64,000 bases of DNA from Alphaproteobacteria bacterium (lineage in GTDB: Bacteria > Pseudomonadota > Alphaproteobacteria > Rickettsiales > SXRF01). Positions 1 through 10,812 of this stretch are shown here, in pieces (the first letter of the stretch is position 1; each line of letters begins with the position of its first letter). The notes below the pieces were generated by a model that saw only the letters and a program-made list of their open reading frames with translations, was not told where the DNA came from and did not search any database. The translations under genes and the position numbers were made by a program. The stretch lies in the NCBI GenBank assembly GCA_020049775.1, contig JAGVLO010000003.1:1-64000 (forward strand). Direction: 5' to 3'.

Positions 1-285
1 CTTGCAGGCTTTCAGGCCATCCCATGTCAGCGGCACTTTGATGGCGATGTTTTTTGCAACCTTGGCCAGCTTCTCGCCTTCTTTAATCATGCCATCGGCA
101 TCCGTGGCGGCGACTTCGGCGGATACGGGGCCAGGCACTACGGCGCAAATGTCCTTGAGTACTTCAAAGAAATCGCGGCCGCTTTTAGCCACCAAAGTCG
201 GGTTGGTGGTGACACCGTCGAGCATGCCGGTTTCAGCAAGCTCACGAATTTCCTTAATATCCGCAGTATCGACAAAAAATTTCAT
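1..285 (-). CDS. tal: Transaldolase / fructose-6-phosphate aldolase family (3' end cut by window edge)
   Basis: Reading the minus strand from the ATG at 285 gives 95 residues that open with [13 protein letters not shown] and continue through [14 protein letters not shown], the signature opening of the small transaldolase/F6P-aldolase family (about 215-220 residues complete). The expected Schiff-base lysine lies in NIAIKVPLT near residue 83. The enzyme moves a dihydroxyacetone unit between sugar phosphates in the non-oxidative pentose phosphate pathway, in the cytoplasm. The gene runs off the left edge, so its C-terminal half is not seen. It is divergent from priA, with only about 65 bases between the starts. 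Exact substrate class (transaldolase versus F6P aldolase) cannot be told from this part. Confidence 0.9.
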   Translation of the reverse strand, partial: MKFFVDTADIKEIRELAETGMLDGVTTNPTLVAKSGRDFFEVLKDICAVVPGPVSAEVAATDADGMIKEGEKLAKVAKNIAIKVPLTWDGLKACK

Positions 286-350
286 GAGACACAATCCTAA
301 TGGTGTATGAATAATGGCAGACGATAGTGACCACAGGACCTTTTGGCAAT

Positions 351-2420
351 ATGAAAGCAAACGCACTTGGCAGACAAGTAGAGGTATTGCTGCCCACGGC
401 AGTGGCGCACGGCTTCGACTATAGCGTACCCGATGGCATGGAACTTTCGGCGGGTGATATTGTCACCGTGCCGTTTGGCCGTAGTGAATCGCTGGGGGTG
501 GTCTGGGGGGCGGGCAAGGCGCAGATTGCCGCCTCTAAAATGAAGCCGGTGGCAATTTGCCACGAACAGTTCGCCCCCTTGCCGGAAACCATGCGTGCCT
601 TTATTGACTGGGCGGCGTGGTATAACTGTGCGCCCAAGGGTTCTATGCTCAAAATGGTGTTGCCGGTGGCCGAGATTGCCAAGGAAGGGCGTATCCAGTT
701 TGAGCCGCCGCCTGATAATGCTATGCAGTTGGCGCCATTGTCGCCTGCGCAGCAGCAGGCGGCAGATACGCTGGCCGAAGGCTTAAGCAAAGGTTTCAGT
801 GTCACATTGCTTGACGGCGTGACCGGATCAGGCAAAACCGAAGTGTATTTTGACACGATTGCTCGCGCATTAGCGGCTGATCCGGCCAGTCAGGTGCTGG
901 TGATGCTTCCTGAAATTGCTCTTTCTGTGCAGTCGCTTGAGCGCTTCACCCGCCGCTTCGGTTATGCGCCTGTCATCTGGAATTCCGACATCACGCCCGC
1001 CCGCAAACGTGTGGGCTGGCAGGCCATTGCCAGCGGTCAGGCGCGTGTGGTGATTGGCGCCCGCTCGGCACTGTTCCTGCCCTATACCAAACTGTCCTTG
1101 CTGGTGGTGGATGAAGAACACGACACGTCCTACAAGCAGGAAGACGGGGTGATTTATCATGCGCGTGACATGGCGGTGGCCCGCGCAAGGTTCGAGAAAT
1201 TTCCGGTTGTGCTGGCTTCGGCCACGCCGTCGCTGGAGAGCTATTTCAATGCGCGCCAAGGCAGATATAAAGAAGTCACCCTGCCCGCTCGCCATGGCGA
1301 CGCCGTGCTGCCGGACATTGAATTGCTCGATATGCGCAAGCCGATTGTGGAAAAGAGCGCTTTCGTATCACAGCCGCTGCGCGCGGCACTTGCCGCGGCC
1401 ATTGCCAAAGGGCAGCAAGGCATGCTGTTCCTCAACCGCCGCGGCTATGCGCCGCTGATGCTGTGCCGCACCTGCGGCCACCGTTTCCAATGCCCTGATT
1501 GCAGCGCGTGGCTGGTGCTGCATAAGAGCAAAAACAAGCCAGCAGGCCTGCCAGCCCTGAGCGCGTCTCATGGCGAAGGTCAGGAGACCGTAGCCGGAGA
1601 CAATAATAAACATAGGCTTGAATGCCATCATTGCGGCCATAGAGAGCCAGTACCCAAGGCCTGCCCCGCTTGCGCAGCGGAAGATAGTTTGCATGCCTGC
1701 GGGCCGGGGGTGGAGCGGCTCTTGGAAGAGGTACATGAATTTCTGCCGCAGGCGCGTGTGGCGGTAATGGCTAGCGACAGCATGGACACCAGCAGCAATC
1801 TGTCGGAAACGATTGCCGATATGACCGAGGGAAAAATTGATTTGCTGATTGGCACGCAGATGATTGCCAAGGGTCACCATTTCGCAGGACTTACGGTAGT
1901 CGGTGTCGTGGATGCCGATCTCGGGCTGGCTGGCGGCGATTTGCGTGCGGCTGAACACACCTACCAGCTGCTGCACCAGATTTCCGGCCGTGCGGGCCGT
2001 GAACAGCTGCGTGGCAAAGTCTATTTGCAAAGTTTCCTGCCCGAGCATCCGGTGATGAAAGCACTGCTCTCGGGTGACCGTGATGCTTTCATGCAGGCCG
2101 AGATGGAGGCGCGGGAGCGCGCCGAGATGCCGCCCTTGGGCAGGCTTGCCGCTATTATTGTCGATGGCGCTAAGGAAGAACAAGTGTCGCAGGTGGCGCG
2201 CCAGCTGGCGGCAGCGGCCGCTTCCGAGCAGAAGCTGCATGTGCTTGGCCCTGCCCCTGCCCCGCTTTATATGCTGCGCGGCAAGTTCCGCCAGCGGCTG
2301 CTGGTGAAGGCAGGAAAGAGTATTAACCTACCGGATTATATGCGTTCCTGGGTGGGGTCGGTGGCCTGCCCGTCATCGGTGCGGGTGCGCATCGACATCG
2401 ACCCTCACAGTTTTCTGTAG
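351..2420 (+). CDS. priA: Primosomal protein N' (replication restart helicase PriA)
   Basis: PriA is the 3'-to-5' DNA helicase that reloads the replisome at collapsed forks. The N-terminal DNA-binding domain starts with [21 protein letters not shown]. The helicase core shows Walker A ([13 protein letters not shown]), the DEEH box ([12 protein letters not shown]), and paired zinc-binding cysteines (CRTCG, CPDC, CHHCG, CPAC). The ATG at 351 fits the family N-terminus; a GTG at 327 would add eight residues and neither has a strong ribosome site. From 351 the protein has 689 residues, slightly shorter than E. coli PriA. The loop between the CPDC and CHHC pairs is about 26 residues longer than I recall for E. 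coli PriA (see findings). It sits upstream of the atp genes, a common alphaproteobacterial order. Confidence 0.96.
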   Translation: MKANALGRQVEVLLPTAVAHGFDYSVPDGMELSAGDIVTVPFGRSESLGVVWGAGKAQIAASKMKPVAICHEQFAPLPETMRAFIDWAAWYNCAPKGSMLKMVLPVAEIAKEGRIQFEPPPDNAMQLAPLSPAQQQAADTLAEGLSKGFSVTLLDGVTGSGKTEVYFDTIARALAADPASQVLVMLPEIALSVQSLERFTRRFGYAPVIWNSDITPARKRVGWQAIASGQARVVIGARSALFLPYTKLSLLVVDEEHDTSYKQEDGVIYHARDMAVARARFEKFPVVLASATPSLESYFNARQGRYKEVTLPARHGDAVLPDIELLDMRKPIVEKSAFVSQPLRAALAAAIAKGQQGMLFLNRRGYAPLMLCRTCGHRFQCPDCSAWLVLHKSKNKPAGLPALSASHGEGQETVAGDNNKHRLECHHCGHREPVPKACPACAAEDSLHACGPGVERLLEEVHEFLPQARVAVMASDSMDTSSNLSETIADMTEGKIDLLIGTQMIAKGHHFAGLTVVGVVDADLGLAGGDLRAAEHTYQLLHQISGRAGREQLRGKVYLQSFLPEHPVMKALLSGDRDAFMQAEMEARERAEMPPLGRLAAIIVDGAKEEQVSQVARQLAAAAASEQKLHVLGPAPAPLYMLRGKFRQRLLVKAGKSINLPDYMRSWVGSVACPSSVRVRIDIDPHSFL

Positions 2421-2443
2421 AAATCAGGTGATGGATTTGAATG

Positions 2444-2905
2444 CTATGACCTGACGGCTGCTGTACTTGCCAGGTTTTTTGGCACGTTGTTGGCCACAGT
2501 GCCTTCACCCATGGTGATACCCTGAGGTGCCGTCACTTTTGCCTGCGAAACAAGTTCCTGTAACTGATCTTTGGTTAATGTAACGGTTTCTTGCTGGTTT
2601 GGCGCAGGTGTTTGCTGTGCGGTTGCAGCGGCTGCAGCTGCATTTTCCTCATTCACATTCGCTATAGTTGTTCTGACGCCGCCTACAATTGCTCCGGCGG
2701 GCGCACCCACGGTCGCACCTACAGTTGCGCTTGTGCCAACAATTACAGGGATGGCAGCAAGTGATGCGCCACCTGTAAATGGTGCCGCCACTACAGCGCC
2801 AACAACACCAACAGCAGCGCCAGCGCCACCACCCAGTACTGCGCCCTTAACAGCGCCTACAACGGCGCCACCGACGTAATCGACCATATCTGAAAAAAAA
2901 CTCAT
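2444..2905 (-). CDS. Glycine-zipper membrane protein, function unknown
   Basis: This 153-residue protein is not assigned to a named family. Residues 10-80 are almost entirely Gly, Ala and Val with repeated GxxxG/AxxxG spacing (GGAVVGAVKGAVLGGGAGAA and GATVGAPAGAIVGG), typical of glycine-zipper segments that pack in membranes or oligomerise. The C-terminal half is polar and Gln/Thr-rich, with a short helix-like stretch (LTKDQLQELVSQAKV). No signal peptide or lipobox is visible. A good ribosome site (AAGGAG) precedes the ATG, supporting a real gene. It is convergent with priA and transcribed away from the atp operon. It could be a small envelope or bacteriocin-like membrane-active protein; that is inference only. 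Confidence 0.7.
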   Translation of the reverse strand: MSFFSDMVDYVGGAVVGAVKGAVLGGGAGAAVGVVGAVVAAPFTGGASLAAIPVIVGTSATVGATVGAPAGAIVGGVRTTIANVNEENAAAAAATAQQTPAPNQQETVTLTKDQLQELVSQAKVTAPQGITMGEGTVANNVPKNLASTAAVRS

Positions 2906-3322
2906 AAACTGTTACTCCTTGATTTTTATTGTATCAACGCAGCTTTCTGCGCTGGGTAAATACTACAGGCGTGGCATTACATTCTAGAGGCAAACAGATT
3001 AAGGATTCTTTACAATTAGATAAATTGCCGGCAAGGAATTGTGACAATTTTTATACCAATAAAAACAATGGGTTGAGCAGAATAATGTATTGATCTCGTA
3101 ATTATACGATAGCGGGTGCTGTGAAATCTTTGGCTAAGCGAGCCATTCCCAGCGGTGGTTAGGGTTTTCAGATTTGATAAGTCGGGCTTGCATACGCGCT
3201 CTCAGCATGTTACACGGCAGGGCGAATTTTGGCAAAATTTGTGGTTGCCTTTGGCGGAAATGTTGATAATTTCTGCGCGCCTTTAGGCCTAGACTACCCT
3301 AACTTTAAAGATACAGAAACCC
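2906..3322. other. 417-base intergenic region with several short dyads, ahead of atpH
   Basis: This is the only gene-free stretch over 300 bases. It is AT-rich and should hold the divergent promoters of the glycine-zipper gene (leftward) and the atp operon (rightward). Three perfect inverted repeats are visible: CGCAG-CTTT-CTGCG at 2938-2951, AATTGT-G-ACAATT at 3037-3049 and TCGTA-ATTA-TACGA at 3096-3109. A weak promoter-like pair for atpH is TTGCCT at 3245-3250 and TAATTT at 3267-3272, 16 apart. A short open frame from 3229 runs into atpH in another frame and looks like chance. I see no tRNA or conserved small RNA. Confidence 0.5.
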
Positions 3323-3874
3323 GTGAAAGTATCCGGCTCCAAACGTATTTCAGAACGCTATGTAAAAGCATTGTTCGATGTCGCGCGTTCGGCGTCTTCC
3401 CTCGATGTGGTTGAAAAGGACATGCGCACGCTGGCCAAGGCGCTGGAAACCACGCCCAGCTTCCAGCATTTCCTGCGCAATCCGCTTTTGTCCAAAGAAA
3501 ACCAGGCGCAGATGATGACCGCCATCCTCAATAATGTCGGTGCGCACCGCATCACCCAGCAGTTTGTAGCGCTGCTCGCCCGCCGCCGCCGCCTTGGCGC
3601 GCTTGCTGAAATCATGAATATGTTCTGTGACCGCGTCGCTTCGGAGCGCGGCGAAATGAAGGCCGAGCTGGTTGCTGCCAAGGCGCTTACCCCGCAGGAG
3701 ATTGCGCTGGTTAGCGAACGCCTCGGCAAGGCCTATGGCAAGAAAGTCATACTCGATGTGCGCCAAGAGCCGGAATTGCTCGGCGGCATCGTGGTCAATA
3801 TCGGCAGCCTGCGCCTCGACGGGTCGCTGGCTGGCAAGCTTAAACGCCTGCAAATTGGATTAAAGGCCGCATAA
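3323..3874 (+). CDS. atpH: F0F1 ATP synthase subunit delta
   Basis: The delta subunit (OSCP homologue) joins the F1 head to the peripheral stalk of ATP synthase. The 183-residue length and opening (SKRISERYVKALFDVARS) are typical, as is the C-terminal block with LLGGIVVNIGSLRLDGSLAGKL. The start is a GTG at 3323 with a weak ribosome site; no better start keeps the conserved N-terminus. It is first in the F1 cluster atpH-A-G-(inserts)-D-C, all on the plus strand. The F0 genes are not in the window, as is usual in alphaproteobacteria, where they form a separate cluster. Confidence 0.96.
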   Translation: MKVSGSKRISERYVKALFDVARSASSLDVVEKDMRTLAKALETTPSFQHFLRNPLLSKENQAQMMTAILNNVGAHRITQQFVALLARRRRLGALAEIMNMFCDRVASERGEMKAELVAAKALTPQEIALVSERLGKAYGKKVILDVRQEPELLGGIVVNIGSLRLDGSLAGKLKRLQIGLKAA

Positions 3875-3930
3875 ATTCTGCGGTTTGGATGAATTGAACG
3901 CATAAGTATAAATTTAAGGAGCTAATTACC

Positions 3931-5472
<1,542 letters not shown>

Positions 5473-5493
5473 TTCTTTTAAAGACCGTAGGAC

Positions 5494-6378
5494 ATGCCTA
5501 GCTTAAAAGACCTTAAAAACCGCATCAAAAGCGTTAAATCGACGCAGAAGATCACCAAGGCCATGAAGATGGTGGCTGCCTCCAAGTTGCGCCGCGCGCG
5601 TGAGCAGGCCGAGGCTGCGCGTCCCTATTCACTGGCCATGGAGCGTATGCTGGAATCGCTTGCCGCATCGATGGATGAAGGATCAGCGCCAAAGCTGATG
5701 GCGGGTACGGGAAGTACGGCCACCCAACTGATTATCGTCGCCACCGCCGACCGCGGCCTGTGCGGCGCATTCAACAGCTCGATTGTGCGCACGGTGCGAA
5801 AGCGTGTGCGTGACCTGCAGGCGCAGGGCATCACCATGAAAATGATCTGTGTCGGCCGCAAGGGCTACGAGCAGCTCTATCAGGAATTCGGCAAGAATAT
5901 CCTCAGCCGCAGCGAAGTGGCCAAAGGGCGCAGGCTTGCCTACACGGACGCCGAATCGGTGGCGCAAGACGTCATAACCCGTTTCAATCGCGGCGAGTTC
6001 GACACTTGCCATGTGGTCTATAACAGCTTCAAGTCGGTGATTTCGCAGGAAGTGACCTTCCAGCAGATTATCCCTTTCCATGTGCCGGAAAGCGTGGCGA
6101 AAGAAGCGGCAAGCAGTGTGCATGCTGTGTATGAATACGAGCCGGAAGAAGGCGATATCCTCGCTGACTTGCTTCCGCGTAACATCGGCGTGCAGATTTA
6201 CCATGCCATGCTGGAAAATTCTGCCAGCTTCTACGGCTCGCAGATGACGGCGATGGATAACGCCACGCGCAACGCCGGTGAAATGATCAAGAAGCTGACA
6301 CTGAAATACAACCGCACCCGTCAGGCGGCCATTACCAAGGAACTCATTGAAATTATTTCCGGTGCGGAGGCTGTATGA
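5494..6378 (+). CDS. atpG: F0F1 ATP synthase subunit gamma
   Basis: Gamma is the central rotor shaft that couples proton flow to catalysis in the alpha3beta3 head. The 294 residues include the N-terminal coiled-coil opening [33 protein letters not shown] (first part) and the matching C-terminal helix ending in [22 protein letters not shown]. The stop codon overlaps the ATG of the next, unrecognised gene (ATGA at 6375-6378). The last codons contain GGAGG (6366-6370), which serves as the ribosome site of that gene. This tail resembles the junction after the truncated atpD copy further on (see findings). Confidence 0.97.
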   Translation: MPSLKDLKNRIKSVKSTQKITKAMKMVAASKLRRAREQAEAARPYSLAMERMLESLAASMDEGSAPKLMAGTGSTATQLIIVATADRGLCGAFNSSIVRTVRKRVRDLQAQGITMKMICVGRKGYEQLYQEFGKNILSRSEVAKGRRLAYTDAESVAQDVITRFNRGEFDTCHVVYNSFKSVISQEVTFQQIIPFHVPESVAKEAASSVHAVYEYEPEEGDILADLLPRNIGVQIYHAMLENSASFYGSQMTAMDNATRNAGEMIKKLTLKYNRTRQAAITKELIEIISGAEAV

Positions 6379-6812
6379 GCGTGATGTTGACGCCGCAAGA
6401 TGCCGTTTATTTGCTCGAAAACGGGGTGCGGATACACCAAAATTTCAGTACCCCGTTTGACGATGATAGTCACATCATCGGGGCGCCGGAGCTGTTAATA
6501 AACCCCCTCTTCCTCTCTAAGGATCTGATGGATAGAATTTCCAATACTCCGGATGTTCTCTTAGGCTTTACTTCAGCCCTTAGCGAACGGGGCAGTCTGG
6601 TCTACAAGCCTTCTTCTCTTGAGAAGCAACGGAAGCCTGACAGCACGATGCAGGAATTTGTCCTGCGTCTCGCCCCTCTGGAAAAACTGGCAAAAGACGC
6701 CGGGTTGGATTTCACGGTTGGCAAGCTTGTCCCGCCTTTAAAAAAATGGACGCCACAGGCAGAAGAGTCGGAGGCAGGGGAGCCGGGGACAAGCCCGTAC
6801 AAGGGACGATAA
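6375..6812 (+). CDS. Unrecognised gene hypA inserted after atpG
   Basis: This 145-residue soluble protein is not recognised. It begins at an ATG overlapping the atpG stop, with GGAGG four bases upstream, so it should be translated with the ATP synthase genes. It has no signal peptide and no membrane segment. Near the start is [15 protein letters not shown] and near the end [14 protein letters not shown]. The same two blocks, in changed form, occur in the next insert at 7005, so the two look like distant paralogues. The C-terminal tail is polar and Pro/Glu-rich. Standard alphaproteobacterial atp operons pass straight from atpG to atpD. An accessory role at ATP synthase is possible from context only; it does not resemble the known zeta inhibitor as I remember it. 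Confidence 0.75.
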   Translation: MSVMLTPQDAVYLLENGVRIHQNFSTPFDDDSHIIGAPELLINPLFLSKDLMDRISNTPDVLLGFTSALSERGSLVYKPSSLEKQRKPDSTMQEFVLRLAPLEKLAKDAGLDFTVGKLVPPLKKWTPQAEESEAGEPGTSPYKGR

Positions 6813-6855
6813 ATCGGATTTTGAAATTGAGACACATGAACTAAAGGGTAAAATT

Positions 6856-7005
6856 ATGACTACTGCAACATCAGGCATCATCACACAGGTTATCGGTGCG
6901 GTAATCGACGTGAAATTTCCGTCTGGCCACCTGCCGGCGATTTTGAACGCGTTGCACACCAAGAAGGCCAGCTTTTGCGGATTCACTCAAGTGGAGGCTG
7001 TGTAA
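6856..7005 (+). pseudogene. Truncated duplicate of the 5' end of atpD (atpD')
   Basis: An ATG at 6856, preceded by AAAGGG, opens a 49-codon frame whose residues 8-36 match residues 7-35 of the real AtpD, with one amino-acid change (GHLPA for GNLPA). After ACCAAG the sequence departs and codes [13 protein letters not shown] before a TAA. The final VEAV and the GGAGGCTGT beneath it echo the end of atpG (AEAV). The stop overlaps the start of hypB (TAATG), so the short frame may still be translated and feed ribosomes to hypB. It lacks the nucleotide-binding domain and cannot act as a beta subunit. Confidence 0.9.
6877..6963 (+). repeat. Direct repeat copy 1 (atpD start)
   Basis: These 87 bases match 7544-7630 with two differences (one C/A and one T/C), counted by hand. 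The looser similarity continues upstream through the ribosome site. Copy 1 lies in the truncated atpD', copy 2 in intact atpD, and hypB sits between them. Confidence 0.95.
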
Positions 7006-7472
7006 TGGGTGGCGGTGGCAGCATGGTTGGTGCATGGGGTACTCAGGATGATGACGTAATCATCCTGACGGCTGAGCAGGCGCAGGCGATAATGAAAGCG
7101 GGCGATTTGCAGATGCATGAAGAACGCACGCGCCGCGTCAAGGGTCGCACGGATGAAATGGAAGTGACTGATCGCACGCTGGTGCTGACCTTGAAAGATG
7201 AGCGTCCGCATGGTGATGAGTTGGGTACGTTCCTTGCTGGCATTGGTGTTGATAAAGATGTGCTGAGGTCACTGGACGGCATGTATCTGGGAACAAAAGG
7301 CGAATCTACTGTGCCGCGCATATGCTGCAGCTATGGCAGCAGCACGCCGGGTACGATGGAAGTAAGTATGCCTTTAGCGCCACTGGAAAAAGTGGCGGGC
7401 ATGACATGGGAGCAGGCCAATCCGTTTTTTGCAGCGCTTGCAAAGCCCATGAAAGTGGCTGAACGCGAATAA
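7005..7472 (+). CDS. Unrecognised gene hypB inserted before atpD
   Basis: This 155-residue protein is not recognised. Its ATG at 7005 overlaps the TAA of the truncated atpD copy and has GGAGG at 6993-6997, seven bases before it; an in-frame ATG at 6975 lies inside atpD' and lacks such a site. The protein opens Gly-rich (MGGGGSMVGAWG). It then has VIILTAEQAQAIMKAG and, near the end, MPLAPLEKVAGMTW, which align with [15 protein letters not shown] and [14 protein letters not shown] of the 6375 gene. Two adjacent cysteines (ICCSYG) lie mid-protein. No membrane segment or signal is seen. Its position between atpG and atpD implies co-expression with ATP synthase. Function is unknown; accessory or regulatory roles are inference. 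Confidence 0.75.
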   Translation: MGGGGSMVGAWGTQDDDVIILTAEQAQAIMKAGDLQMHEERTRRVKGRTDEMEVTDRTLVLTLKDERPHGDELGTFLAGIGVDKDVLRSLDGMYLGTKGESTVPRICCSYGSSTPGTMEVSMPLAPLEKVAGMTWEQANPFFAALAKPMKVAERE

Positions 7473-7504
7473 ATGAACTATGCGCGTATTGCGCGCAAAT
7501 TTGA

Positions 7505-8953
<1,449 letters not shown>

Positions 8954-8970
8954 CCAAAGGATAGCACGCC

Positions 8971-9357
8971 ATGCAGGTTGAACTCATCACACCGGAAAAA
9001 GTCGTTTTCTCCGCCAAGGCCGACATGATTGTCGTACCCGGCACGCTGGGTGATTTCGGTGTGCTTCCCGGCCATGCGCCGTTTGTGTCCACTATCCGTC
9101 CGGGCGTCATTACCATTGATGTCGAAGGCGGCCAGCAGCACCGTGTGGTGGTGGTGGGCGGCCTTGCCGAAGTGGTGCCGGACCGCTGCACTGTTCTTGC
9201 CGAGCAGGCGATTGACTGTCAGGGCCTCACCCATGCCGATGTCACGGCGCGGCTGGAGCGTGCCAAGGAAGTGCTGGCGTTGGCGGAGTCACCGGCGGAA
9301 TATGCCATAGCAGAAAAAAACCTGCTGCTCGCCGAAACGCTCTATCAGGCTGTATAA
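8971..9357 (+). CDS. atpC: F0F1 ATP synthase subunit epsilon
   Basis: Epsilon is the small rotor subunit that can brake ATP hydrolysis. The 128-residue protein opens with MQVELITPEKVVFSAKADMIVVPGTLGDFGVLPGHAPF, the conserved N-terminal beta-sandwich (the first part of it quoted). A short C-terminal helical region follows (ARLERAKEVLALAESP). The gene lies 17 bases after atpD and ends the F1 operon. No clear terminator follows, so some read-through into the next gene is possible. Confidence 0.95.
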   Translation: MQVELITPEKVVFSAKADMIVVPGTLGDFGVLPGHAPFVSTIRPGVITIDVEGGQQHRVVVVGGLAEVVPDRCTVLAEQAIDCQGLTHADVTARLERAKEVLALAESPAEYAIAEKNLLLAETLYQAV

Positions 9358-9460
9358 CCATCTGTTAAATATTGCGCATTAATGTAATGCCTGTGGTCGC
9401 ATGACCATCGGCACGCTTCTTGCAATTACTCTTGCGCATGCAGTGCCAAGGAGCGTTTAT

Positions 9461-9901
9461 ATGTTAACACCAGCACAAAATATTCCCCCCGTCTTTCCGC
9501 AGACGCAAAATACTGTGGCCGAGAATAATTTCTGGGGTCCTGACGGATTTACGTTCAAGAGTGTGCTGGATGTCATAAATCCACTACAACAGATACCTAT
9601 TGTATCGGATATTTACCGTGCGCTCAGCGGCGACACGATTGCCACCGGCTCGCGTTTGGCGGGCGGTGCGCTACTCGGCGGGCCGATTGGTTTTGTGGCG
9701 GCGCTTCTCAACAGCATCGTTGAAGATGAATCAGGAAAAGATATCGGCGGCAATATACTGGCGGTGCTTGATGGCGAAGATGAAACGCAGTTGGCATCCA
9801 ACGAAAGTGCGCAGACTGATTACTCAAGCTATCCAGAATTTATCAGCGCCAGCAGGCGCGCGTCCTACAACGCCTATGTGCAGGCTAACCTGCTGGCTTA
9901 A
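9461..9901 (+). CDS. Conserved alphaproteobacterial hypothetical protein
   Basis: The ATG at 9461 has AAGGAG eight bases upstream; a longer frame from 9401 lacks this. The 146-residue protein contains FKSVLDVINPLQQIPIVSDIYR followed by a Gly/Ala-rich hydrophobic stretch (RLAGGALLGGPIGFVAALLNSIV). I recall this block from short uncharacterised proteins of Rhodospirillales-like bacteria, but no function is known to me. The rest is acidic and polar. It ends tail to tail with yggS; the two stop codons share the bases TTAA at 9898-9901. Confidence 0.75.
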   Translation: MLTPAQNIPPVFPQTQNTVAENNFWGPDGFTFKSVLDVINPLQQIPIVSDIYRALSGDTIATGSRLAGGALLGGPIGFVAALLNSIVEDESGKDIGGNILAVLDGEDETQLASNESAQTDYSSYPEFISASRRASYNAYVQANLLA

Positions 9902-10560
9902 GTACGCTCGCCAAACAATACCCTGCCCAGCCGGATGATGGTTGCGCCCATGCGTATGGCTGTTTCATAATCATTGCTCATGCCCATGCTCAGTTCTTTG
10001 ATGCCGTGCCTGTCGGCGATGGTTTTGAGCAAGGCAAAATGTGGCGCCGGCGGCTGGCCTTCCGGCGGGATACACATCAGCCCGCGCACTAAAAGCCCGC
10101 AATCTTTGATACAGTAATTAATAAACGCATCCGCCTCTTCGGGAGTTACTCCCGCCTTCTGGGGTTCGTTTCCTGTATTGACCTGAATAAAGCAGGGCAG
10201 CTTCTTTCCTGATTTGGCCATGGTTGCCGCCAGCGCGTCTGCCAGTTTGGGGCGGTCCAGTGTCTGTATGATGTCAAACAGCGCCACGGCGTCGGCTACC
10301 TTGTTGGTTTGCAGTGGCCCTATCAGGTGCAGGGTGACGTCCGGATGCCGGGATTTTATGGTTTCCCATTTGCCCTGCGCTTCCTGAACGCGGTTTTCTC
10401 CGAAATGGGTTATACCGGCGGCAATCGCTTCTTCAATAATGGCCTCCTCCTGCCCCTTGCTGGCGGCAAGCAGGCTTGGCCTATGCCCACCAGATAGCGG
10501 TTTTTCAGTATATTTTTCAATTGATTGATTTATTTTATGCAGACGTTCACGGAGTGTCAT
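9898..10560 (-). CDS. yggS: YggS-family pyridoxal phosphate homeostasis protein
   Basis: This is a single-domain alanine-racemase-fold PLP carrier that controls cytoplasmic PLP supply and amino-acid balance. From the ATG at 10560 it has 220 residues, near the family norm; an upstream GTG at 10599 gives 233 and is less likely, though neither has a clear ribosome site. Family landmarks are LLAASKG (PLP lysine), HFGENRVQEAQGKW, HLIGPLQTNK, FIQVNTGNEPQKAGV, RGLMCIPP, LSMGMSNDYETAIRMGATIIRLGRVLFGER. The lysine block reads AASKG rather than the more usual AVSKT. Confidence 0.95.
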   Translation of the reverse strand: MTLRERLHKINQSIEKYTEKPLSGGHRPSLLAASKGQEEAIIEEAIAAGITHFGENRVQEAQGKWETIKSRHPDVTLHLIGPLQTNKVADAVALFDIIQTLDRPKLADALAATMAKSGKKLPCFIQVNTGNEPQKAGVTPEEADAFINYCIKDCGLLVRGLMCIPPEGQPPAPHFALLKTIADRHGIKELSMGMSNDYETAIRMGATIIRLGRVLFGERT

Positions 10561-10812
10561 AAATTCACGGGGTCTTTTGCTTCTATTGTTAAAAAACACT
10601 TAAAAAAATAGCGGTTTAGCCTTCTAAATGTTGCCATATTGCCACAGACAGGGTTAAAAGCTCCCGTTTTTATCTGTCCTGTGCCGTTACGACTTGCAAG
10701 CCCAACTTCTTTGCACAATAAATGTCCGAGGTAAATGCATAGAGTGTTTTTGCTTTGTGTAGCCTAGAGTATCTTCTAGACAGATTTTTAAACTCTAAAG
10801 GGAATTGATAAT

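Noticed and set aside
2-310. Plus-strand frame at the left edge
   Set aside because: The minus strand here codes the transaldolase N-terminus with clear motifs.
3229-3414. 61-codon plus-strand frame ahead of atpH
   Set aside because: It runs into atpH in another frame and shows no conserved features or ribosome site.
9392-9405. Small hairpin after atpC as a terminator of the atp operon
   Set aside because: The stem is only about 5 bp and no U-tract follows.
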